Assembly (NCBI GenBank): GCA_902762955.1
Contig: CACWQH010000018.1
Span: 1 to 42,139 of the forward strand
DNA: 42,139 nucleotides
Source: an uncultured Lachnospiraceae bacterium
GTDB taxonomy: Bacteria > Bacillota > Clostridia > Lachnospirales > Lachnospiraceae
Direction of reading: 5' to 3'
The position numbers were made by a program, and so were the translations under genes. The notes under the pieces are model-generated. The model was not told where the DNA came from and searched no databases. It was given only the letters and a program-made list of their open reading frames with translations. This document shows, piece by piece, positions 25,078-34,909 of the stretch (position 1 is the stretch's first letter; the number at the start of each line of letters is the position of its first letter).

Positions 25078-26457
25078 TTAAAGACTTTTAATATATTCTT
25101 CGTTAATTGCTATAACATTTTTTATAGCCTCGTTACCCGGAGCACCTATAGTATTTCTTTTTTCAACGCAGGTTTTAAGACTTATGGCATCATATATATC
25201 ATCTTCAAATACAGGACTTATGGCTTTGTATTCGTCTAAAGACATGTCAAGCAGGGATTTATCCTTGTCTATACAGTAAAGTACAAGCTGACCTACTATT
25301 CCGTGAGCATCCCTAAATGGAACACCGTGATTAACCAAATAATCAGCAGCATCAGTAGCGTTGGTAAATCCGTTCATGGCACTCTTTTCCATGTTGGCTT
25401 TATTAAGCTTCATGGTTGAAATCATACCTGTAAAGAGAGCAAGGCAGCCCTTGACTGTATCAATTGCATCAAAGGTAAGCTCCTTATCCTCCTGCATATC
25501 CTTATTATAGGCAAGAGGTATACCCTTCATAGTCGTAAGCATAGAAGTAAGAGCACCATAGACACGACCTGTCTTACCGCGTACAAGCTCAGCAATATCA
25601 GGATTTTTCTTTTGTGGCATGATTGAGCTTCCTGTGCTGTATGCGTCATCAAGCTCGACAAACTGGTACTCGTTTGAGTTCCAGAGGATTATTTCCTCGG
25701 AAAACCTTGAAAGGTGCATCATAATTGTTGAAAATGCTGAAAGCATTTCTATTATATAATCACGATCCGAAACTGAATCCATACTGTTTAAAGTAGGACC
25801 TTTAAAATCAAGAAGCCTTGCGGTAAGCTCTCTGTCTAACGGATAGGTTGTTCCTGCCAATGCACCTGCGCCTAAAGGGCAGTAGTTCATTCGCTCGTAG
25901 ATATCATTTATACGGCTTAAATCTCTTTTAAACATCTCCATATATGCTCCTATATGATGAGCAAAGGTTACAGGCTGTGCCTTTTGCAGATGTGTAAAGC
26001 CCGGCATATATGTATCAACATTTTCCTTCATAAGCTTATGAAGTACTTTAATAAGCTTGGTTACAAGCTTTTTGACCTCAAGCAGTTCATCTCTTACATA
26101 AAGCTTCATATCAAGAGCGACCTGATCGTTTCTTGAACGTCCGGTGTGAAGCTTCTTTCCGACATCTCCGATTCTGTCTATAAGATTTGCTTCAACGAAG
26201 CTGTGAATATCCTCATATTTATCGGTTATAACAAGCCTTCCTGATTCAACATCATTGAGTATACCGGTAAGTCCGTCGATAATCTGATTTTTTTCCGCAT
26301 CTGTAAGTATGCCGGAAGCAGCGAGCATGGTTACATGAGCTATGCTTCCACGGATATCCTGTTTATAGAATTTTTGGTCAAAGGATATGGAAGCGTTAAA
26401 ATTATAAACTAACTGGTCAGTTTCTTTAGTAAAACGACCACCCCAAAGCTGAGCCAT
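25078..26457 (-). CDS. argH: Argininosuccinate lyase
   Basis: Splits argininosuccinate into arginine and fumarate, the last step of arginine synthesis. The 459-residue length is normal. The family signature [11 protein letters not shown] is present, containing the mobile catalytic Ser loop. [13 protein letters not shown] and [16 protein letters not shown], the other two conserved regions of the fumarase/aspartase fold, are also intact. AAAGAGG precedes the ATG. argG is not adjacent, which is a departure from the common argGH arrangement. The small acidic gene downstream likely shares its transcript. Confidence 0.96.
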   Translation of the reverse strand: MAQLWGGRFTKETDQLVYNFNASISFDQKFYKQDIRGSIAHVTMLAASGILTDAEKNQIIDGLTGILNDVESGRLVITDKYEDIHSFVEANLIDRIGDVGKKLHTGRSRNDQVALDMKLYVRDELLEVKKLVTKLIKVLHKLMKENVDTYMPGFTHLQKAQPVTFAHHIGAYMEMFKRDLSRINDIYERMNYCPLGAGALAGTTYPLDRELTARLLDFKGPTLNSMDSVSDRDYIIEMLSAFSTIMMHLSRFSEEIILWNSNEYQFVELDDAYSTGSSIMPQKKNPDIAELVRGKTGRVYGALTSMLTTMKGIPLAYNKDMQEDKELTFDAIDTVKGCLALFTGMISTMKLNKANMEKSAMNGFTNATDAADYLVNHGVPFRDAHGIVGQLVLYCIDKDKSLLDMSLDEYKAISPVFEDDIYDAISLKTCVEKRNTIGAPGNEAIKNVIAINEEYIKSL

Positions 26458-26489
26458 ATTTTACCTCTTTCTTTCTCTTTTTTGAGATT

Positions 26490-26518
26490 ATTTTACAACA
26501 ACGTGATAAATGTAGCAA
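26490..26518 (-). promoter_or_regulatory. Possible promoter for argH
   Basis: On the minus strand: TTGCTA (26518-26513), a 17-bp spacer and TAAAAT (26495-26490), about 30 bases from the argH start. The -35 box is weak. Confidence 0.45.
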
Positions 26519-26532
26519 GTGATAAAAAGAAT

Positions 26533-26561
26533 TTGATTATTTTACAGAGTGGCTTTATAAT
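26533..26561 (+). promoter_or_regulatory. Sigma-A promoter for the small membrane gene cluster
   Basis: TTGATT (26533-26538), a 17-bp spacer and TATAAT (26556-26561). The leader to the ATG at 26660 would be about 90 bases. Confidence 0.7.
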
Positions 26562-26659
26562 ATAATGAGTTGGATTAAGAGTATCTTTTTTTGCAAATTA
26601 TTGATGTGAAAAATGATAGTAAATCAGATAAAACAATAGAGTTTTGGGAGGCTTTATAT

Positions 26660-26842
26660 ATGAATGATATTTTAACATTGCTTATAGCACAAACAGGAGA
26701 CAGCAGCAAACCGTTGCTTATTGCCATATGTCTTATAATTTCTGTTATTCTTACTGTGGTTTTGGTCATCACAGGCAGAATGATTAATAAAAAAGATGAT
26801 GAAGATGATGACGAAGAAGACGATATAGAAGATGATAAATAG
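26660..26842 (+). CDS. Small single-pass membrane peptide with acidic tail
   Basis: A 60-residue peptide with start ATG 26660 and GGGAG 9 bases upstream. A short N-terminal stretch MNDILTLLIAQTGDSSKP is followed by one hydrophobic helix (about 19-40), then RMINKKDDEDDDEEDD, a basic patch turning strongly acidic. AQTGDSS plus helix plus basic residues looks like an LPXTG sorting signal with IA in place of LP, but there is no protein in front of it. It may simply be a membrane peptide. A strong promoter drives it. Function unknown. Confidence 0.65.
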   Translation: MNDILTLLIAQTGDSSKPLLIAICLIISVILTVVLVITGRMINKKDDEDDDEEDDIEDDK

Positions 26843-26872
26843 AGTCAACAAGTAGATTCGTAGGAGACTTAT

Positions 26873-26911
26873 ATGAGCAATCATCATGATAAAGATATGA
26901 AAAGCAAGTAA
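26873..26911 (+). CDS. Possible 12-residue micro-ORF
   Basis: ATG 26873 with AGGAG at 26862-26866, spacing 6, and stop at 26909. The peptide is MSNHHDKDMKSK, very polar. It lies between the membrane peptide and the transglutaminase-like gene, and may be only a leader or a chance frame. Confidence 0.25.
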   Translation: MSNHHDKDMKSK

Positions 26912-26950
26912 AGCTGATAGAAAAGAGATATTTATAAAGAGGATTTTTTA

Positions 26951-28030
26951 ATGAGAGATAGTGGTTCTAAATTATATTTGATAGTACCCCTTCTGGTTAT
27001 AATTATTATATTTGTAGCATATATGTACAGCTGGGATATAGGGGCGCATTTTCATCCTGATCAGACAACGGATGATATGGCTGTGCTTACCAAGATGATA
27101 AGTGACCAGATAGATGAGGGTAAAAAAAGCGGAGATTTTTATATAAAAAATATAGATGCCGACGAGTTGGTTGGAATAAATGATTACATTTGCAGTTTAA
27201 ACGGAAATGTAAGTCAATACTCTGTGCTTGAAAAGAGCCGTCATGGTATGAAGGTCAGATTTTTCTATGAAATATCGGACAACTATTATGTATATCAAAA
27301 ATATATAAACGGTACGGGTATTCCGTCTGACAGACCGGCTGCCATGAAGCTTTATGAAAAGGTAAATGAAATTATTCCGAAGATAATCAGCGCCAATATG
27401 ACGGATTATGAAAAAGAGCTTGCAATACATGATTATATAGTTACAAATTGCGAATATGGTTATGTTGATTATTCAAATGATTATGCATACAGAGCCTATG
27501 GAGTACTTGTTCAGGGTAAGGCTGTTTGTAACGGGTATGCCGAGGCTATGGCTTTACTGCTTAACTGTGTAGGCGTTGAAAATGAGATTATGACAGGCTG
27601 GGCAAGCGGTGAGCTTCATGCATGGAACAGAGTAAAGCTTGATGGTAAGTGGTATCAGGTTGACTCGACCTGGGATGATCCGATACCGGACAGGGGAAGC
27701 TTCGCAGGACATCAGTTTTTCAATGTGACCGATGAGATAATGGATGATACTCATGTGTGGACAGTTTCGGATTATGAAGCATGCGAATCTATGGATTATA
27801 ATTATTTCAAGGTAAATAATGCAATAGGAGATTATATTGCTTTTAAAAACAAGATGGATTTTTATGCATTAAGAGATCCTTATGGAACAGTGGAATATGT
27901 TCTAACAGACTATAGCAAGGATACATATGATATGTCACAGATAGCAAATGTACAGGGCATATCTTCATTTACTTACAGTCCGGAACCTTACGGACCATAT
28001 TATTTGATGACTATTAATTTCAATAAGTAG
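26951..28030 (+). CDS. Membrane-anchored transglutaminase-like protein
   Basis: A 359-residue protein with one N-terminal membrane segment (about 8-26, YLIVPLLVIIIIFVAYMY) and no cleavage site, so probably anchored with the enzyme part outside. The transglutaminase-core triad is present: Cys193 in AVCNGYAEAM, His223 in ELHAWN, Asp238 in VDSTWDD. Bacterial members include peptidases and cross-linkers of surface proteins or peptidoglycan; which applies here is not clear. The C-terminus lacks repeats or cell-wall binding motifs. Eleven bases separate it from the next gene, so they are co-transcribed. Confidence 0.85.
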   Translation: MRDSGSKLYLIVPLLVIIIIFVAYMYSWDIGAHFHPDQTTDDMAVLTKMISDQIDEGKKSGDFYIKNIDADELVGINDYICSLNGNVSQYSVLEKSRHGMKVRFFYEISDNYYVYQKYINGTGIPSDRPAAMKLYEKVNEIIPKIISANMTDYEKELAIHDYIVTNCEYGYVDYSNDYAYRAYGVLVQGKAVCNGYAEAMALLLNCVGVENEIMTGWASGELHAWNRVKLDGKWYQVDSTWDDPIPDRGSFAGHQFFNVTDEIMDDTHVWTVSDYEACESMDYNYFKVNNAIGDYIAFKNKMDFYALRDPYGTVEYVLTDYSKDTYDMSQIANVQGISSFTYSPEPYGPYYLMTINFNK

Positions 28031-28041
28031 CAGGTGGAAGA

Positions 28042-28521
28042 GTGAATAATTTTGAAATAAACGATAATAAAGAAATAAAAGAGTTTTTAAACGGACTATT
28101 TACCGAGGAAATATATGACAGCTTTTACCTTTTCTCCTTAAAGCTTGATTCTGCTGTATCATATGACATAGATGGTAAGATAAATAAGGAATTTTACAAT
28201 GAGGAAGAATTTAACGAGCTTTCTGAAAAGGAGTATATCTGCTGGCGGGATATAAAAAAGACAATACTCGGTTTTATGAAGGACGGAAAGCTTCCGGTTA
28301 AGATGAAGCTTATTCTTATGTTCAATAAGGATAATGTAAATCTCTTGATTGAGATGAACAATATTCCTATACATCCGGATAATGTAAGAGCACTTTTTAT
28401 GAATGTTATATATTCGGATAACAGGCTCTCAATAACAACAGGTACATCATTAAATGTATTTACCATGGATAAGACCTTAGAGGAGCTTTGGGATAAGACG
28501 GTCAAGAAATATTATATTTAA
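28042..28521 (+). CDS. Conserved hypothetical protein (DUF5721-like?)
   Basis: A 159-residue soluble protein starting at GTG 28042, 11 bases after the preceding gene, with AGGTGGA upstream. It appears to be alternating beta strands and helices (VKMKLILMF, NVNLLIEMN, RLSITTGTSLNVFTMD) without catalytic motifs. I recall a Lachnospiraceae family of similar size called DUF5721 with comparable phrases, but cannot verify this. No signal peptide. Function unknown. Confidence 0.7.
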   Translation: MNNFEINDNKEIKEFLNGLFTEEIYDSFYLFSLKLDSAVSYDIDGKINKEFYNEEEFNELSEKEYICWRDIKKTILGFMKDGKLPVKMKLILMFNKDNVNLLIEMNNIPIHPDNVRALFMNVIYSDNRLSITTGTSLNVFTMDKTLEELWDKTVKKYYI

Positions 28522-28589
28522 AAAATGTGATATTTGACATATTGGCAGGCATCGTGCTGCATATCATATGGAAGGGGAAGTTAAACAAT

Positions 28590-30617
28590 ATGAAGAAAAC
28601 AGTAAATAAAATAAAAGCAGCTTCACTTGTATTGGCGATGTGTATAGCTTCGCTCACAGGCTGCGGTAAAGAGGAAAAAAGAGAAAAGGAATTTTACAGA
28701 CCTGATAAGGAAACGGAAGCAGCAACTGTAACAGATGCTACCGTAACCGATGCAAAGACAGAGGAAAGTACCGAAGAGGAAGTAATTGTAAATGACAGCA
28801 ATACGCTTGTTGTAAGCTTAGACGGTATAGCAATAAACATAACTCCTTTCTTCCGCGGTGAAAGTATGTATGATTTAGAGGGATTTGACATGGTAAATGT
28901 TTGCTTGCTTGAGTCAGACAGGGAAGACAAGTATATTACCATGGGAAAAACCGGAGAGACAAGGAACTATAACGGTACAGATTATACTTATTACGGAATA
29001 GCGGATATGACAACCTCACAAAATGATGACGGAACTTACAATTACAACTTTGATTTAAGAGATGATATATATTTTTCCGATGGAGAAAGGCTTACTGCGG
29101 ATGATGCGATTTTCTCATTGTATGTAATCCTTGACCCTTCATATGATGGATATTACAGTTATTTGAAGGGACGTAAGATAAAAGGTCTTGATGAATACAT
29201 AAATGGTAAATCCGTAAATGAAGAATCCGGAAATGAAGAACCCGTAGCATCGATAGAGGGTATCAAAAAAACAGGAGACTTTAGCTTTTGCATTACAACC
29301 ACAGTTAATTATTCCAATTTTAATTTTGTGGTAGCACCACTTCATTATTATGGGGATTTAAGTAAATATGATTACGATAATAACAGCTTTGGATTTGATA
29401 AGGGTGACCTGTCAAAGATACACGAAAAGGATAGCATGCCTTTGGGAGCGGGACCTTATGAATTTATAAAGGATGACAATGGTACGTTTTATTTCAAAGC
29501 AAACGAATACTATTATAAAGGTGTTCCGAAATGTGAAAAGCTTATTATGATAAGTGAACGCGAGGGCTTTTATCTGGATAAGATATATGACGGAATAACA
29601 GACATAGCAAAAACCAATTACAGTCTGGAGGAAAAAAACAGCATTGAAGCTGCAAACAGCAATGGGGAAATAACCGGTGATAAGGTGACAACCTTTACTG
29701 AAGATAATATGGGCTACGGATATCTTTCAATGAGCGCAAACCGCGTCAAGGTTGGAGAAGACCGTGCATCAGTTGAATCAAAAAATTTAAGAAAAGCCTT
29801 CATGACATTATTTTCCGTATACAGGGATGAATCTGTTGATGCATATTACGGAGATACGGCACATGTGATTAATTATCCTGTACCGGATTCGAGCTGGGCG
29901 GCTCCCCAAAAGGGTGACGTGGGCTATGAAATAGCATATTCAAGGGATGTTAATAATAATGTCTTATATGACGAGAATACACCGCAGGAGGAAAGGGTTG
30001 CAGCTGCGAAAACGGCTTCGCTCGGTTACCTTGAAGCAGCTGGATATGTTGTGGAAAACGGTAAGGTTGTAAGTGCTCCCGAGGGTGCATCTATGGAGTA
30101 TGAGGTTTGGCTTTATGCAGGAGGAAGTATATATCATCCTCTATATAATGCAATTATAAATGCACAAAGTGACCTTGCGGAAATGGGTATTTCACTTGTG
30201 ATAGTTGATGGTGATGTAACAGGCGAAGATTTATGGACTGCAATTAATGAAGAAAGAGTAGATATGTGGTGCGGAGGATGGTATACTCTTTCTTCTCCAA
30301 ATATGCGTAATGAATATTATTCAGGCATTAATCCGGAGGATCCGGAGGCAGAAATTATAAAAAATCATATGTGTATAGCAGATGCGGAGCTTGATAAGCT
30401 TATCATAGAGAGTGAAAAAAGCAGTGACAGAGATTATCTTAAAACGGTGTATAAAAAGAGCTATGATATAGTTCTTGACTGGGGAGTAGAACTTCCGGCA
30501 TATCAGCGTATGAATGCATTGGTTATATCTACAGAGCGCGTTAATTTAGATACATTGCCGGATGTTACGCCATATTATGAATGGTACAGAGAAATCGAAA
30601 AAGTTGAGAAAAAATAG
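28590..30617 (+). CDS. Oligopeptide-type ABC transporter substrate-binding lipoprotein
   Basis: A 675-residue lipoprotein. The signal peptide ends in lipobox LTGC with Cys25 as the lipidated residue, followed by an acidic Thr/Glu linker (about 26-65). The rest fits the SBP family 5 (OppA/DppA) fold: DLRDDIYFSDGERLTADDAIFSLYVI is the usual early motif, and the closing part has SDLAEMGISLVIVDGD and ELPAYQR. It is longer than typical family members (about 500-600). No permease or ATPase genes are adjacent, so it either serves a transporter encoded elsewhere or acts alone. ATG 28590 was chosen because GGGGAAG precedes it. A long hairpin follows. Confidence 0.9.
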   Translation: MKKTVNKIKAASLVLAMCIASLTGCGKEEKREKEFYRPDKETEAATVTDATVTDAKTEESTEEEVIVNDSNTLVVSLDGIAINITPFFRGESMYDLEGFDMVNVCLLESDREDKYITMGKTGETRNYNGTDYTYYGIADMTTSQNDDGTYNYNFDLRDDIYFSDGERLTADDAIFSLYVILDPSYDGYYSYLKGRKIKGLDEYINGKSVNEESGNEEPVASIEGIKKTGDFSFCITTTVNYSNFNFVVAPLHYYGDLSKYDYDNNSFGFDKGDLSKIHEKDSMPLGAGPYEFIKDDNGTFYFKANEYYYKGVPKCEKLIMISEREGFYLDKIYDGITDIAKTNYSLEEKNSIEAANSNGEITGDKVTTFTEDNMGYGYLSMSANRVKVGEDRASVESKNLRKAFMTLFSVYRDESVDAYYGDTAHVINYPVPDSSWAAPQKGDVGYEIAYSRDVNNNVLYDENTPQEERVAAAKTASLGYLEAAGYVVENGKVVSAPEGASMEYEVWLYAGGSIYHPLYNAIINAQSDLAEMGISLVIVDGDVTGEDLWTAINEERVDMWCGGWYTLSSPNMRNEYYSGINPEDPEAEIIKNHMCIADAELDKLIIESEKSSDRDYLKTVYKKSYDIVLDWGVELPAYQRMNALVISTERVNLDTLPDVTPYYEWYREIEKVEKK

Positions 30618-30630
30618 CGCAAAGCATACC

Positions 30631-30786
30631 ATAGGGACTGTTCTAATTGACATATTTTGATATTCCGGACTGCATATAAAATATATACACGCAAAGCACG
30701 CTGGCGCTTAACGCTTTGCTTAGTATATTTTTATATGCAGTCCGGAATAATTGCTATATAGGCTTGTCAATTAGAACAGTCCCTAT
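30631..30786 (+). repeat. Long nested hairpin element, copy B (3' of the binding-protein gene)
   Basis: Outer arms 30631-30652 and 30765-30786 are a perfect 22-bp inverted repeat. A second stem pairs 30661-30684 with 30725-30749. The core is GCAAAGC (30691-30697), loop ACGCTGGCGCTTAAC (30698-30712) and GCTTTGC (30713-30719). The core stem differs from copies A and D but stays complementary, and the loop ends keep ACG...CTTAAC. The outer arm is unrelated to those of A, C and D. Confidence 0.85.
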
Positions 30787-30813
30787 AACATTGTATTATG
30801 TAGTTCAATGCAA

Positions 30814-30840
30814 TTAGCACTCAATCGAAATGAGTGCTAA
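30814..30840 (+). promoter_or_regulatory. CIRCE operator (HrcA binding site)
   Basis: A perfect TTAGCACTC-N9-GAGTGCTAA (30814-30822 and 30832-30840), the HrcA repressor site known from groE and dnaK operons. It ends 7 bases before the -35 box of the htpG promoter. A run of T follows, so as RNA it could also act as a terminator for upstream transcripts. Confidence 0.95.
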
Positions 30841-30847
30841 TTTTTTC

Positions 30848-30876
30848 TTGACATTCGGGGAAAGGGGTATTATATT
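30848..30876 (+). promoter_or_regulatory. Sigma-A promoter for htpG
   Basis: TTGACA (30848-30853), a 17-bp spacer and TATATT (30871-30876). The leader to the ATG at 30979 is about 95 bases. Confidence 0.78.
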
Positions 30877-30978
30877 ATCTTTATGGAGTTAAAAATACAT
30901 CTTTATAATAGTATATTTCAGATGTATTGATAAAAAAATCTAATAAATAATATATAAATTGTCAGGAGGAATGTAATA

Positions 30979-33039
30979 ATGGAAAAACAGGGAAGCTTAT
31001 CAATTAACAGCGAGAATATATTCCCGATTATTAAGAAATGGCTCTATTCAGACCACGATATCTTTATAAGAGAGCTTATATCCAACGGCTGTGATGCGAT
31101 TACTAAATTAAAGAAGCTTGCTATGATGGGTGAGTTTGAGGAGACAGAAGGAGAAGAGTACAGAATTGACGTGTACGCATCTCCAAAAGATAAGACCATA
31201 ACCTTTGTGGATAACGGTCTTGGAATGACTGCCGAAGAGGTTGAGCAGTATATCAATCAGATAGCATTTTCAGGAGCTACGGATTTTATCAACAAATATA
31301 AGGATAAGTCCAATGATGACCAGATAATCGGACATTTCGGACTTGGATTTTACTCTGCATTTATGGTTGCCGACAAGGTTACCATTGAAACTTGCTCATA
31401 TAAGAAGGATGCAGAGCCTGTATTTTGGGAGTGCGACGGCGGTACCGAATTTAGTATGACCGAAAGTGATGATGATACAAGAGGTACGGCAATTACCCTT
31501 TATCTTAATGAGGACAGCTATGAGTTTGCAAATGAATATCGTGTAAGAGAGGTTATCCAGAAGTATTGTGCCTTCATGCCTTACAATATCTATTTCACTG
31601 ACGAGGATAAGGCTGAGGAAGAGGCAAAGAAGAAGGAAGAGGAAGCTAAGAAAAAGGATAAGGTTATCGAGGTTGATACTACCGAAGAGGATGACCTTGT
31701 AGGAGATGACAAAAAGGATAAAAAGACTGAAGATAAGTCTGACAAGAAATCTGATAAAGATAAAGCAGACGAGAAAGAAAATTCAGACGATGAGGCTAAA
31801 GCCGATGATAAAAAGGATGAAGAGGAAGACGAGAAAAAAGAGGTTCCTCTCAATAACACCAATCCTCTTTGGCTTAAGAATCCTAAGGATTGTACAGAGG
31901 AGGAGTACATTGACTTCTATCAGCATGTATTCTTAGACTTTAAGAAGCCGCTTTTCTGGATACATCTCAATATGGATTATCCGTTTAACTTAAAGGGTAT
32001 ATTATATTTCCCTAAGATTAATCCTCAGTATGACCAGCTTGAAGGTACAATTAAGTTATATAACAATCAGGTGTTTGTAGCTGATAACATCAAGGAGGTT
32101 ATACCGGAATTCCTCATGCTCCTTAAGGGTGTTATCGACTGTCCTGATATTCCGCTTAATGTTTCAAGAAGTGCACTTCAAAACGACGGCTCGGTTAAGA
32201 AGATTTCAGATTATATCACAAAGAAGGTAGCAGACAAGCTTTCCGGCATGTGCAAGACCGAGAGAGAAGAATATGAGAAATACTGGGATGATATCAGTCC
32301 ATTTATAAAATTCGGTTGCTTAAGAGATGATAAATTCTGCGAAAAAATGACAGATTATATGCTTTTCAAGAACCTTGAGGGCAAATATATTACACTTCCG
32401 GACTACCTTGAGGCAGGTAAGGAAAAATATGAGAATAAAGTATTCTATGTAAGCGATGAGGTTGCACAGTCACAGTATATCAATATGTTTAAGGAAGAGG
32501 GCATAGATGCGGTTTATCTTACTCATAACATCGATAATCCGTATATAACTCACCTTGAGAGTAAGAATGAAAATGTCAAGTTCCTTCGTATAGATGCTGA
32601 CCTTGCAGATAACTTTGTAGGCGAGGCGCTTACTGAGGAACAGACCAAGGAATATACTGATAAGCTTACCGAAATCTTTAAGAAAGCAACCGGCAAAGAA
32701 AAGCTTACAGTCAAGGTAGAGAGTCTTAAGAATGAAAATGTATCATCAATGATTACATTATCAGAGGAATCCCGTCGTATGGCCGAGATGATGAAGGTTT
32801 ACAGTATGCCGGGTATGGATCCTAATATGTTTGGCAGTGAGGGTGAAACTCTTGTATTAAATGCCAACAACAAGCTTGTTAAGTATGTCCTTGACAATCC
32901 TGAAGGAAAACATACAAATACAGTTTGTTGTCAGTTGTATGATCTGGCGGTGCTTGCCAATAAACCTCTTTCACCGGAGGAGATGACAGCATTCGTAACA
33001 AGGAGCAACGAAATTCTTAATATTCTTATAGAAGGATAA
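30979..33039 (+). CDS. htpG: Hsp90-family chaperone HtpG with a charged linker
   Basis: An ATP-dependent chaperone of 686 residues, longer than the usual bacterial 610-640. The ATP lid and pocket are normal: Glu32 and Asn36 in RELISNGCDAI, DNGLGM, and GHFGLGFYSAFMVADKV. Between the N-terminal and middle domains, residues 208 to about 290 form an insert almost wholly of Lys, Glu and Asp (DEDKAEEEAKKK onward), ending before NTNPLWLKNP. It resembles the charged linker of eukaryotic Hsp90. The middle-domain motifs FPKINPQYDQLEG and LNVSRSALQND are intact. AGGAGG precedes the ATG. A perfect CIRCE operator upstream predicts HrcA repression. Confidence 0.95.
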   Translation: MEKQGSLSINSENIFPIIKKWLYSDHDIFIRELISNGCDAITKLKKLAMMGEFEETEGEEYRIDVYASPKDKTITFVDNGLGMTAEEVEQYINQIAFSGATDFINKYKDKSNDDQIIGHFGLGFYSAFMVADKVTIETCSYKKDAEPVFWECDGGTEFSMTESDDDTRGTAITLYLNEDSYEFANEYRVREVIQKYCAFMPYNIYFTDEDKAEEEAKKKEEEAKKKDKVIEVDTTEEDDLVGDDKKDKKTEDKSDKKSDKDKADEKENSDDEAKADDKKDEEEDEKKEVPLNNTNPLWLKNPKDCTEEEYIDFYQHVFLDFKKPLFWIHLNMDYPFNLKGILYFPKINPQYDQLEGTIKLYNNQVFVADNIKEVIPEFLMLLKGVIDCPDIPLNVSRSALQNDGSVKKISDYITKKVADKLSGMCKTEREEYEKYWDDISPFIKFGCLRDDKFCEKMTDYMLFKNLEGKYITLPDYLEAGKEKYENKVFYVSDEVAQSQYINMFKEEGIDAVYLTHNIDNPYITHLESKNENVKFLRIDADLADNFVGEALTEEQTKEYTDKLTEIFKKATGKEKLTVKVESLKNENVSSMITLSEESRRMAEMMKVYSMPGMDPNMFGSEGETLVLNANNKLVKYVLDNPEGKHTNTVCCQLYDLAVLANKPLSPEEMTAFVTRSNEILNILIEG

Positions 33040-33040
33040 A

Positions 33041-33164
33041 GTGTGTCACAGGGTGTGAGCCTTGTTGCAAAAAAATAAGGTTACGATACAATAAACATAT
33101 AGCCCTGTTTATGTTTGATGTAATGTAACCGTATAATAGCAATATTTAACAAGGCTCACACCCT
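33041..33164 (+). repeat. Long nested hairpin element, copy C (3' of htpG)
   Basis: Perfect 17-bp arms at 33050-33066 and 33148-33164. An inner stem of GGTTAC (33079-33084) and GTAACC (33125-33130) leads to AAACATA (33093-33099) with TATGTTT further in. The 5' arm (GTGTGTCA...AGCCTTGT) resembles the outer arm of copy D, but the centre lacks the GCATGGC-type core. It starts 2 bases after the htpG stop. Confidence 0.8.
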
Positions 33165-33199
33165 ATTATATTGTTTTTATATGAATATTTTTTCATTTA

Positions 33200-33228
33200 T
33201 TGACATATAAGAATATGTATGATATATT
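33200..33228 (+). promoter_or_regulatory. Sigma-A promoter for eno
   Basis: TTGACA (33200-33205), a 17-bp spacer and TATATT (33223-33228). It predicts a long leader of about 155 bases before the eno ATG. Confidence 0.75.
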
Positions 33229-33235
33229 TTTATTT

Positions 33236-33257
33236 GGTTAGTTCAGTCAAACTAACC
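33236..33257 (+). promoter_or_regulatory. Inverted repeat at the eno transcript start
   Basis: GGTTAGTT (33236-33243) and AACTAACC (33250-33257) form a perfect 8-bp stem with a 6-base loop, right at the predicted start of transcription. It could be an operator or a stabilising 5' stem. Confidence 0.6.
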
Positions 33258-33273
33258 TTGTGTAAATCATGTG

Positions 33274-34689
<1,416 letters not shown>

Positions 34690-34713
34690 TATAATTTTTA
34701 TAAACTAATACCA

Positions 34714-34876
34714 AGTGTGTCAGGGGCGTTAGCCTTATCACATCTATTGAATATGCTTCAACTGTATAAAAAAATGTGCACGCATGGCACGTGTTACTTA
34801 ACGCCATGCTTTGCACATTTTTTATACAGTCAGATATATTTCCGTGATGTGACAAGGCTAATACCCCTGACACACT
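34714..34876 (+). repeat. Long nested hairpin element, copy D (3' of eno)
   Basis: Outer arms 34714-34744 and 34846-34876 pair over 31 bp with three differences. The inner stem pairs 34761-34788 with 34803-34830. Core GCATGGC (34782-34788), loop ACGTGTTACTTAAC (34789-34802), GCCATGC (34803-34809), the inverse of copy A. The 3' arm runs into six T, so it probably also terminates eno transcription. Confidence 0.88.
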
Positions 34877-34909
34877 TTTTTGTGCCTTAATTGGTAAACT
34901 ATGCCCTAA

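Noticed and set aside
30814-30846. CIRCE repeat as only a transcription terminator
   Set aside because: The sequence is a letter-perfect CIRCE next to a chaperone promoter. Terminator action may be secondary.
31590-31910. Antisense Ser-rich reading frame opposite htpG
   Set aside because: It is the complement of the Lys/Glu/Asp-rich linker, has no ribosome site, and is a composition artefact.
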